From Ailurus styani (lineage: Eukaryota; Chordata; Mammalia; Carnivora; Ailuridae): a DNA stretch of 64,000 nt. The stretch covers positions 3,303,705-3,367,704 of the forward strand of contig LNAC01000031.1 of NCBI GenBank assembly GCA_002007465.1, in the 5' to 3' direction. The notes beneath the pieces are model-generated. The model made no database searches. It saw nothing but the letters and a program-made list of their open reading frames with translations, and was not told where the DNA came from. Below are positions 36,001-48,000 of this stretch, piece after piece. Numbering within the stretch: the stretch's first letter is position 1; every line of letters starts with the position of its first letter. Made by a program: the position numbers and the translations under genes.

Positions 36001-39000
36001 ACTTAGCAAAGGAAGAGAAACCTAATCCCTTCATAATGAATCAACTTTCTAGAGCACGGAGGATAAAGTGCAGGTCCAACATTCCCCTATCTAGCTCCTG
36101 GCTAAACAGTCTGACATGCTCTTGTTTTCCTGAGCTCCCAATACTCAGTTTTTGTTAGTTGAATCAGGAATTTCTTAGGAGGTTAGAATTAGTCAAACTC
36201 CAGACTAAGCCCTAAGCAAATTCCCAGGTACACAGCACCTGCATAGCCCTTTTAACAGCTCCATAAGCTTCTAAATGTTTTAAGCTCCACATTCAGATGC
36301 TTTCATGGACTCTGAATAATCTTAACAAATATAGACAAATTTTAAAGATTTAAGTGTTTCTTCATTTTCTTTTAAAATAATTTTGGCAAAAGTTCTCTAA
36401 AAAACATTTGCAAAATGAATCTGGGTTATAATGGTAATGAAAATCAGAGGCACTGTTTGGTTCTTACCCAATTTTTTAAGTGGGTATTGAATTTCAAAGT
36501 AGTTTTGATAGAATTCAAGAAGCTTCACAGTTGTTTCCAAGGCATGGTGAACCTGACCGATCTTTTCCGGTACAGCATATATAGAAACCTAAAAGAAAAC
36601 ATACATATATATATATATATATAAGATGTAAAGACAGGTACAACCAAAATGGCACGATACTCAGGTGAATACTGTGAAGCATATGTGAGAACTGAAAAGA
36701 GTTTTGTAAGATTTTATAGAACAGAAACTCTTGCTTCCAAATCTTTTAGCCCTTGGAGAATTTAGCAAGTCACTTCCACACATACCATAATGCTCAAAAA
36801 CATACTGACTTTTTAAAGTTAACATAACATCCCAAATAAACTATTTTGGGTCATATTATAGCAACATACAAGCATTTGCATATTAATTTTATACTTGTCG
36901 TTTCCATTACCTAAAGTTGTCCTTCCTTACCTATGAGCTATCAAGACTGAAATATTTGAAGGACAAAACAAATTTTCATCTTTTTAGCACCTATTTTAGT
37001 ACCTGGCATCAAAAGGCAGCCAATACAGAGGAGTCACATAAGGGAGTTAGCTCTAAAGCAAACATACAAGGCAGAAATTGCACATTTGTTGAAATTACCC
37101 TGGAAAAAACTATTACAGACCAAAGCATGCTCTGTCAGTAAGTACAGCACAGCCTGTTTTTCTTCCAGCCTCGGGACAGCTTACTTGTTTCCGGTTGTTG
37201 GCTTGTTTTCATGGATCATGTTGTATAAGAAATAATCATACCAAACAGAATCCAACGCTCAGTGAGTGGCACACAGTAACTAAAACCAAGGGGATGATAA
37301 ATTCATATTCTCATTGCCCACTCCCCTCAGGATACATGCTCACAAAGGGGATACACAGATCCGATCGCCCAGGTCATGTAAATTGCTATTCTTTCTCTTT
37401 TTCTAAGTGCCTGAGTTAAACACAAAAGCTGTAACTAACTAGAAACATTTTATTCAATAAGTATCAAAAGGCAAGTTTTAAGCAATTCTATGTTGAAAGC
37501 AATGGGTTTTAAAAAAGTATTATTTATTGTTTTTCAGTTGATTGAAAAAACAAAAGCCCTCTATACTCACCTGGGTATGTGAGATATGGCCAAGGCATAG
37601 CAGAAAATAAAAACTTTAAAAAAAAAAATCTCAACTGGTGGGAAATGGAGACTTACTGAATAATTCATTACTTGGACAGAAAGCACTGAACTCTAACTCT
37701 AATTTAATTCTCTCATTAAAGGGCTAAAAAACTGTCGACAATTTCTAAAAGGTCAAACAGATTTCAGTTATAGTTGTCCTTATGTGGGGCTTTAGTTAAT
37801 GCAGTTAATCACAAAGACATAGAGGTAACATAGCATAAAAGTTAAATGTAAAGTAAAAAAAAAATAAGTAAACAAAAAACAAATCTCTGCTAGTTGTGTG
37901 ACCTTGAGTAGTTTGGTTAAGTCTCCTTACCAGGTAATAAAAGTAACTCCTACCCTCACTGCGTTGCTGGGAAGATTAAACGGGCTAATACATACATAGA
38001 ACTGAGAGTAGTACATGACATGATATAAGTGTTCAATAAATGGTAATTATTATCATTATTAAAAATACAGTCCCAACAGAAATGGGGCAAAATATGTTTG
38101 AGTAGAGCATTTGTGCCAACAGTTGCTGGAAAAATAACCTATCTAGGACTAGAGTTAATCAGTTAAAACTATGTTGCTTCCTAAGGGAACTATGAAAGAA
38201 ATTTAACCTCCCGCCTCATGTGGCCAAGTGCACTTCACCAGCCCAGCACTCTACCATCTGCAGCCCTTGGTAAAGAGCTGTGACCAGTTTACTGAATGCT
38301 GTCACCATCTGCCAAAGGAACTATAAGCTCATTCCATTGATGTGTGTACTGCCTCCATCCTTCCCCTCTGCAGTCAATGTTAGTGGGGGGATGGGGGGAA
38401 GACTGACATATACTTTTACAATCTCTAACTTCCATTGTAAATGACTATACCAAGATCACTAGGAATTTGAGACAAATCTTCATTATCTCTGCCTATTCTT
38501 TCCAGAAACACATATTTTATATTACAGTCAATATATTAACCTCAAAAATGCTATCCCAGTGGAAATACCATCCATATCCCCCAGATTCCTCCTCCAACAT
38601 CCTTCCGCCACACATACCCTTTGGCCACTCCTCTATGTGTGAAAGCACCTTTCTTTAGAGGAAAAGTAAACGAGGAAGAAGAAGTTCACATGAAACTAAA
38701 GTCTGACCAAGGGATCCATTTAGTTCCATTTCTGGAATACATGGTTAGGAAAAAAGGTAGTTTGGTATTTTCTCTTCTCTCTCTCTTTTTTTTTTCCCTG
38801 TAAAGAAAATGTGCTATGAGTTCTCACTAGAGATAAATCATCTGGTCATTATAATTATTAGCAAACTTGTTTTAAGAGCAACAGAAGCAGTAAGAAATAG
38901 AACAACCTAATTCAACAACAACAAAAAGTCTTGACCAGTATTCTGGGCTTGATAAGAGCACTCTAAACACTGTCAAATGGAAGTCATCTAGCACTCAGAC

Positions 39001-42000
39001 CTCAAGACTTACAGCTTAAAACACGGTGTCTACATCTGACTAACCAGCATTGCATTCTGATTCTACAAATTAGACCTATGACAAAAAAACAAAATCAGGC
39101 AATGGCAAAAATAAAACAAAAACCTCAAGACAAACAAAGCAGTGTATTTCAAAACTGGCCTAGAATTTTCTAGGTAATTCTGGCATTTTTGAACACAGAA
39201 AGAGGTGTAAAGAACACTGAAGACCAGACAGAAATGATAAAAACAAATGTTCTTCTTTCTTTAAAACTTTGACAATGTAATCATCTTTATCACGAAAGAG
39301 GGAATGTTTAATAACTCTGACATTCCTAGTTGTTTGGTAAGACTGACATTAGTAAGTAAAGCCCCACTGCCTTATTCCTGAATCTTGTGAGATAGGCCTA
39401 ATGTCAACTACTACACAAAATAGAATCCATCCTAAAGATTACCACATTTTAGTGTAAGAAAAATCCTTTGTTAGACTTCAAGTCGAAATTTCTGGTCACC
39501 ATACATACAGAAGTTATTTCTGTCACTGGGTGTAAGCAGCAGCCCATTGTGGTGGACGGTACAATCCTGACTCTCACTTACTATGTAATCTTGGGTCAAT
39601 TACGCAACCTCTCTGAGACACTGTTTCCTCCTCAGCAATATGGGATTAATGCTTCCCTCCCGTGTGGTTTATGAACCGGAAAGATATTTATAAATGAGTG
39701 CCTGAGACAGGGGCCAGCACAGAGTGTAGCTCCATGCGTGTTAGAGTTTTCCCTCATCCTAATAAAAAGAGAAAAAATTAACGAAAGAACTGTTTATTTG
39801 TGTAATAATTTTTTTTCAGAACACATTTTGAAATATGTGGATGCTGGGTAGCATTAGAAGTTATGACTATATTTGCAGACATACAAGGAAGTTCATATAT
39901 GTTTGCATATGGATAAAAAAGTACACTTTGTTGTGTGTGTGTGTTTGTGTGTATTACTATCTCCCAGGCACTAAGTATTTTACAAAAAATTTACCATTTA
40001 ATCCTTGAGAGGGCAGGCTAATATAGGCAATACAGTACTAGATTTGTAGAAGGTAAGGTTCAGGCAGAAAAACAGAGGAATATGGGCGCCTGGGTGGCTC
40101 AGTGGGTTAAAGCCTCTGCCTTCGGCTCAGGTCATGATCTCAGGGTCCTGGGATCAAGCCCCGCATTGGGCTCCCTGCTCAGCAGGGAGCCTGCTTCCCC
40201 CTCTCTTTCCGCCTGCCTCTCTGCCTACTCATGATCTCTGTCAAATAAATAAATAAATAAATAATCTTAAAAAAAAGAAAAAAAAGAATAACAGAGGAAT
40301 CTGCCCAAGAGCACATTCCAGTAAGCTGTAAAGGTGGGACTCCAGAGTCCATGCTTGACCATGTTGCTTCATAATACACATAAATTAAAAGGAAAGAAAA
40401 AAAGCCACCCCATTTCCTCTCTCAGTCTCAATCAATCTCTTTCCCTCTCTCTCCACTTCCCCTGCCCCTCCTATATATGTGAGAAAAAGGAATATATCTG
40501 AGCAGTGAATAGTTCAGCTTGGCTAGATGGAAGAATCCATACTGGAGCAATTAGAAATAAAGACAGATCTGTAAGAGAGCCTTGAAGATCCAAATGATGA
40601 GTTTGAATGTAATCCTAGAGGCAGTAAGAAGGAAGAAGGAAGGGAGGCATAGACAGAGGGGAAAGAAAAAGTCAAGGCTGCATATATTTTGGGATACAAT
40701 AAAAAGTGCTGGGGGTTGTATATCAAAGAGTGTGATAATTACAACTGAGATGTAACTAAAGTGCTATGAAAGATCACAGAGGGAATGATTAATCCCAGCT
40801 GGGGCAAGAATGAACTGCTTCAAGGAGGGGATATTCAGCTGGGTTTTGAAGAAGCAAACCTGACTCTCCTAGATTGAGCCTTTTGGATCTTTATCCAGGC
40901 TGCAACGACTGAATCAAGAGCTAAATCTGTGATGTGATGCTTGAAGAAAAATTAATTGAATTTTATCAGATTTAAATCAATCTCAATATACTTTTCAAAG
41001 GAGTCTGAAAATTTCTTGGGTTTAGACTTGGCAAAAACTTTTTCAGGCCAAAGGTTTGTAAATCATTTGAGCCCCTGGCCACTACGTAGTCTACACTTAA
41101 CCGTGAATGCTGAAACTTTATGAATCGTTCTCATCCTTTACTGTTGAGCATAATGGCACAGGGTATCACTGCTGATGAACAGCCACATAATCCTCATCTC
41201 TGCACTTACCTCTAAGAGTTATGTGGTAGACATGATAAGCTTTTCTAACAGAATGAGTGTATCCTTTTTAATTAGCAAAATCTAAATATAATGTGATTAA
41301 AATAAAGCTTTAAATCTCAAAAGGAAAGCCAGATCCAACTGAATGTGTTCAATGGGTAGAAAATATTCCCTGGGGTGATCAAAAATATGAAAAAAATTTT
41401 TTAAATTATGTTTCTATCATGAGGAATATTCCTTTTTAGTTTAAAAAAGACCCTTTCTCCTATATTGCCAGTATATAAAAACATTAACTAGGTCTCTACT
41501 GTGAAATTAAAGCATTTAGTCTAAATAAATAATCATTTACAGACAGGGACTAATGATAAAGAAAAACAACATTAGAACATTAGAACAAATAATCAATTTT
41601 TACAAATTACAGATACACAAGACCTTTAAACAATCTTACTCATTATTCTAAGGAAACTCATTCTGGACTTGCTTTTTAAAAAAGGAAGAGTAAATGAACT
41701 TTTATAACCTGGAGTTTATCTTCTAACTACATTTGCACACTATCTCTTAAGTCTGCACAATGTTTTAGATTTAGTGTGGTCCAATAAAATTTTTTGCATC
41801 GATGGGAATATTCAATATCCATGATACCCAATATGGTTACCACTAGCCACAAGAACACTAGAAATGTGGTTACTGAGACTTGAGGAAGTGAATTTTAAAT
41901 TAAAATTAATTTTTTTGCAAGTTTACATATTGATATAATTAACATATAATATTGTGAAAATTTAAGGTGTGCCATGTGTTGCTTGGGAACACTTTTATAT

Positions 42001-45000
42001 CATGAAATGATTACCAGAGTATTAGTTAAGACACCTCCAACACCTCACATAATTACCGATTCTTTTTTGTGATGAGAATTTTTAAGATCTAGTCTTTCAG
42101 GATCTTTCAAGCATATAATGCAGTATTCTTTTTTTTTTTTTTTTAAGATTTTATTTATTTACTTGACAGAGAAAGACACAGAGAGAGAGAGGGAACACAA
42201 GCAGGGGGAGTGGGAGGGGGAGAAGTAGGTTTTCTGCTGAGCAGGGAGCCTGACTCGGGGCTTGATCCCAGGGCCCTGGGATCATGACCTGAGCCAAAGG
42301 CAGACACTTTACGACTGAGCCACCCAGGTGCCCCATAATGCAGTATTCTTAACTACAATCACCATGCTATACATTAGATCTCAAACTTATAACTGGAATC
42401 TTGTACCGTTGGACTAATTTTTCCTATTTCCCCCCACCACTCAGACCTTGGCAACCACCATTCTAATCTCTAAGAGTTCAGCTTTCTTAGATTCCTCATA
42501 TAAGTGAGATAATATATAAAGTCTTTGTCTTTTAACTTATGTTATTTATGTCATTTAACATAATGCCCTCCAGGTCCATCCATGTTGTTGCAAATGGAAG
42601 GATTTCCTTCTTTCTCATGGCTACTAAATAATAATCCATAGTATGTTTACCACACCTTTTTTTATCCATTCACCTGCAGACAGACATTTAGGTTGTTTCC
42701 ATATTTTGGCTATTGTGAATAATCCTACAACAGACATGTGGGTGTAGATATCTCTTTGAGACCCTGATTACATTTCCATTGGATGTACACCCCTAAGTAG
42801 GATTGCTGGATCATATGGTAAGCTCTATTTTTAATTTTTTGAGGAACTTCCACATTGCTTCTCATAGTGGCTTTATCAATTTACATTCCACCAACAGTGC
42901 ACAAGGGTTCCCCTTTCCTCCACATCTTCACCAACATTTGCTAACTCTCACCTTTTTAATGGCAGTCATTCTAACAACTGTGTGAGGCAAACGTGATAAC
43001 CACTACACTACGGAAACTAACAATTGTGAAGTGATATCTCATTGAGGTTTTGACTTGCATTTCCCTAATGATTGGTGATGTTGAGTACCTTCTCACGTAC
43101 TTGCTGGCCACTTGTATGCCTTCTTTGGGAAAATGTCTATTCAGTTCCTCTATTTTTTTTTTTAAGATTTTATTTTTAAGTACTCTCTGCACCCAATGTG
43201 GGGCTCTAACTCACAACCCCGAGATCAGGAGCTGCATACTCTACTGAGCCAGCCAGGCACCCCTCCTCTACCTATTTCTAAATCAGATTGCTTATATATA
43301 TTTTTGCTAATGGATTATAGAAGTTCATTATATATTTTGGATATTAACCCCTTATCAGATATATGATTTGCAAATATTTGCTCCCATTCTTTAGGTTGCC
43401 ATTTCATTTTGTTGCTGTTTCTTTTGCTGTGCAGAAGTTGTTTTGTTTTGTTTTGTTTTGTTTTTAAAGATTTATTTGACAGAAAGAGGGATCACAAGCA
43501 GGGTGAGCTACAGAGGAAGGAGAAGCAGGCTCCCCACTGAGCAGGGAGCTCGATGCAGAACGCAATCCCAAGACCCTGGGATCATAACCTGCGCCAAAGG
43601 CAGATGCTTAACTGACTGAGCCACCCAGGCACCCCTGTGCAGAAGCTCTTTAGTTTGATGTAGTCCCACTTACTAATTTTTGCTTTTGTTGCTTGTGTTT
43701 TGTGTCATATACAAGAAATCATTACCAAGACCAATGTCAAGGAGTTTTTCCCAAGTTTTCTTCTAGAAGTCTTACAGTTTCAGACCTTATAACTTTAATA
43801 TGTTTAATTTCTGTGAGTGGTGTAAGGGTCCAGTTTCATTCTTAACACATGTGATTATCCAGTTTTCCCAGCGCCATTTATTAAAGAGCTTATCCTTTCC
43901 CCACTGAGTATTCTTGGTTTCCTTGTTAAATATGAGTTGACAAATTATGCCCTTTTTTTCTGGGTTCTTAATTCTGTTCCTTGGTCTATGTGTCTATTTT
44001 TATATGAGTACCATAGTCCTTGATTAGAATACATATGTATACTTATACATATAGTAGTATACATACATAGTTTTGATTACTATAGTTTTGTAGTATAGAT
44101 TGAAATTTGGAAGTGTGATATCTCCAGCTTTGTTCTTTCTCAAGATTGCTCTGGATATTCAAGGTCTATGGTTCCACACAAATTTTAGTTTTTGTAAATT
44201 TTTAGAAATTTTCTTTCTGTGAAAAATGCCATTGAAATTTTTATAGTAATTGCATTAAATCTATAGATGGCTTTGTGTAGTATGGGCATTTTAACAATAT
44301 TAATATTTCTGATCCATGAAAATGGGATATGTTTCCATTTATTTTGTCTTCTTTAATTTCTTTCAACAAAATCTTACAGTTTTCAGAGTACAGATCTTTC
44401 ACCTCCTTGGCTAAATTTATTCCTAAGTATTTTATTGTTTTTGAACGGTATCATAAATGGGATTTTCTTTATTACTTTTTCAGATATTTCATTGTTAGTT
44501 TACAGGAATGCAACTGACCTCTGTATGCTGATTTGTATCCTGCAACTTTACAAATTCATTGATTAGTTCTAATAGTTTTTTGGTGGAGTCATTAGGATTT
44601 TCTATACATAATATCACTTGCAAACAAAGACAATTCACTTTTTCCTTTCTAATTTGGATGTCTTCCATTTCTTTTTTCTTGTCTAAGTGCTCTAGCTAAG
44701 ATTTCAAGTACTATTTTAAATAAGAGTGGTGAGAGTGGGCACCATTTTTTTGTTCCTGATCTTCAGCCTTTCACTGTTGAGTATGATGTTAGCTGTGGGC
44801 TTGTCATATATGGCCTTTATTAGGTTGAGTTATACTCTTCTATACCTAATTTGTTTTAGAGGTTTTTATTAGGAAAGGAAGTTGTACTTTGTCAAATACT
44901 TTTTCTGTAGTTATTGACATGATCATGTGCTATTTATCTCTTATTCTATTAATGTGATATATCACATTTACTGATTTGCATATGTTGAACTATCTTGTAT

Positions 45001-48000
45001 CCCAGAGGTAAATCCCCCTTGATCATGGTTTGTGATCCTTTTAGTGTGCTATTAAATTCAACTTGCTAACATTTTGTTAAGAACTTTGTGCAGAGACATC
45101 TACTGCATGTATATTCATCAGGGACACTGGCCTATAGTTTTCCTGTAATGTCTTTATCTGGCTTTGATATGAGGGTAATGCTAGCCTCATAAACTAAGTC
45201 AGGAAGTATTTCCTCCTTTCCAATTTTTTAGAGAGTTTGAGAAGAATTGGCATTAATTTTTCTTTCATGTTTGGTAGAATTCACCAGAGAAACCACCTGA
45301 TCCTAAACTTTCTTTACTGGGAGGTTTTTGATTACTGATTCAATCTCTTTACTCATTCCTAATCTGTTCAGATGTTTTATGTCTTTATGATTCAGTCTTG
45401 TTAGATTATATGTTTCTAGGAATTTATTCATTTCTTCTACATTACCCAATTTGTTGGCCTATAATTGTTCATAGTAGTCTCTTATGTTCCTTTGTATTTC
45501 TGTGGTATCAAATGTAATGTCTCTTTCATTTCCAATTTTGACTCTTTTTTTTTAGTCTAATTAAAGGTCTATCATTTTTGTTTATCTTTCAAAAAAAAAA
45601 AAAGAAAAAACCGAACAACCCAGCTCTAGTTTCACTGATCTTTTCTAATGTTTCTCTCTTGCCTCTTTCGTTTATATGTGCTCTGATCTTTGTTATTTCC
45701 TTTCTTCTGTTAACTCTGAATTTAGTTTGTTCTTTTCTGGTTCCTTGAAGTATAAAGTCAGGTTGTTTATTTGGGATCTTTCTTGTTTCTTAACATAGGC
45801 ATTTATCATTCTAAACATCCCTCTCAGAACTGCTTATTATGCCTTTTTTTGGATGCACACACCACCATACTATACTGTAAGAGTATTCTGAATTTGGCTA
45901 TATACTTACCTTTACCATTGAGTTGTGTATTTTCACAAATTTTCATGTTACTAATTAGTGTCCTTTTATTTCAGCTGGAAGCACTCCTTTCAGCACTTTT
46001 TAAGGGAGATCTAGTGGTGAAGGACTCCCTCAGCTTTTGTCTGGCAAAGTCTTTATCTCTCCTTCATTTCTGTAGGAAAATTTTGTCAGACAAGAGTCTT
46101 TTGACTGGCAGTTCTTTCTTTCAGCACTTTGAATCATCTGATTCTCTTCTGGTTGCTAAGTTCTCTGCAGAGAAATCCACTGACAGACTTATCCCTTGAA
46201 AGATACAAGCTTCTTTTATTTTGATGCTTTTAAGATTTTCTTTGATTTTTGACAGATTTATTATCATGTGTCTCTTTAAGCTGTTTGCTTGATTACCTGT
46301 GAATTTCATAAACTTGATTATCTAAATTTCTCCCCACATTTGGATAGCTGTCAGTCATTACTTCTTTGAATAAGCTTTCTGGCCCCCTCCTCCCTCTGTT
46401 TTCCTTTTGGAACTCCAGTAATTCACAAATTGTTTCTTTGATGGTGTCCTATAAATCACACAGGCTTTCTTCACTCATTTCTCCCATTTTTATTTGTTCT
46501 CTCTCTGGATAATATCAACTTTCCTGTCTTTTTTTCTTTTTTTTAATATTTATCTGGGGGGGCAATGCATGAGCAGGGATGGTGGTGAGGAGGTAAGGGG
46601 GAATCCTCAAGCAGGCTCCCTGTTCATGGGGAGCCCATCGTGGGGCTCCATCCCAGAACCCTGACCTCATGAGCTGAGATGAAATCAAGAGGTGGATGCT
46701 TAACCGACTAGAGCCATCCAAGTGCCCCTCAATTTTCCTGTCTTCTAATTCACAAATTCTTTCTTCTGTTTGATCCATTTTGATATAGATGTTCTCTATT
46801 CTCCCCTTTTTTATTTCACTCATTATACTTTTCAGTCCCAGAATTAGTTTTTATGATTTCTGTGTCTGTTAAAATTCTCATTTTGTTCATGTATTGCTTC
46901 TTGATTCCACTGATTTATCTTTTTGTGTTTTCTTATACCTCATTAAGTTTCCTTAAAAGAGCTATTTTGAATTCTTTATTGGGTAAATCACAGATCTCCA
47001 TGTCTTTGGGATCAGTGATCCTTTGGTGTTTTCATGTTTTCTTGATTTTTCATATTCCTTAAAGTTTTGCATTACTGTCTTCACATCTGAAGTAGCAGTC
47101 ACCTCCTCCAGTCTTTACTAACTGCTCTTGCCAATGCATCCAAACTTACATTTCTTTTTTCCGACAGAGTGTTGAACTTTTTGACTGGAAATGTGGACTT
47201 CCACAAAGGCTATTTTGTCCAAGTGTTACTGTCTAAGACATTATTTCTCAGGTGCTCCCACACCATGGCCAAGAGGGCTAGAGCTGTTTCACATGCCACT
47301 CCAGGGTCCACAGCCAGGACTGTGGTCTATATGCCTAGTACTTGATTCATGGGTAGGCAAGATTCCTCCCAGGTCCTTTGGCATATGGTGCTGAATCCCA
47401 CAGCTTCCATAAAAGCATTTTTGTCCATGAACAGATGTCAATTATTGTTGTTGGGGTGAGAGGACATGAATGAGGGACACCTTATTCAGCCATGATGCTG
47501 TCATCTAATTTTAGTTAACTTAAATATAAAAACCACATAAAGCCAGTGACTACCATACTGTACAGTCCAGTTATAGAAGCTTTGTTATACATATACTGTC
47601 TTACTGGAATTCTCTTGTAGAAGTAAAATTAAAGGAAACTTAAAAATTACTGACTTTTAGGTATTCAATTAATGAAAGTAAATAAAACTAAGCAAAAAGT
47701 AATATTTCTAGCATAAGATGTCAGAGTTATGATCTAAAAGCTTATTTTGCTATGTGGAACTTAAGAAATAAGGCAGAGGATCATAGGGGAAGAGAGGAAA
47801 AAATGAAACAAGATGAAACCAGAGACGGAGACAAACCATATAAGACTCTAAATCATAGAAAGCAAACAGCGTTGCTGGACAGGAGGGTGGGGGAAGGGTG
47901 GGGTAACTGGGTGGTGGACACTGGGGATGGTATGTGTTGTAATGAACACTGAGCATTACATAAGACTGATGAATCATAGACCTGTACCCCTGAAACAAAT

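Larger units (their letters stand above)
41903..47512 (-). mobile_element. Old, nearly full-length L1 (minus strand), broken by later insertions
   Basis: Read on the minus strand it runs from a 5' UTR (about 47512-46850), through an ORF1 remnant (about 46830-45990) and an ORF2 remnant (about 45800-42600), to a 3' UTR (about 42500-41903). ORF1 traces include a coiled-coil-like [12 protein letters not shown] and [18 protein letters not shown]2 is recognised from antisense landmarks such as GTCCATCCATGTTGTTGCAA and CCCTAAGTAGGATTGCTGGA. Many stops and frameshifts leave it inactive. It is interrupted by four SINEs and a tRNA fragment. The flanks share a TAATTTTA-like motif, a plausible old target-site duplication. 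Confidence 0.85.

Noticed and set aside
42990..43017. A functional tRNA-Val gene
   Set aside because: Only the 5' half is present. The anticodon stem 3' strand, T-arm, B box and terminator are missing.
45771..46199. 142-codon plus-strand ORF
   Set aside because: It is the antisense of an L1 ORF1 remnant. The minus strand shows the real homology.
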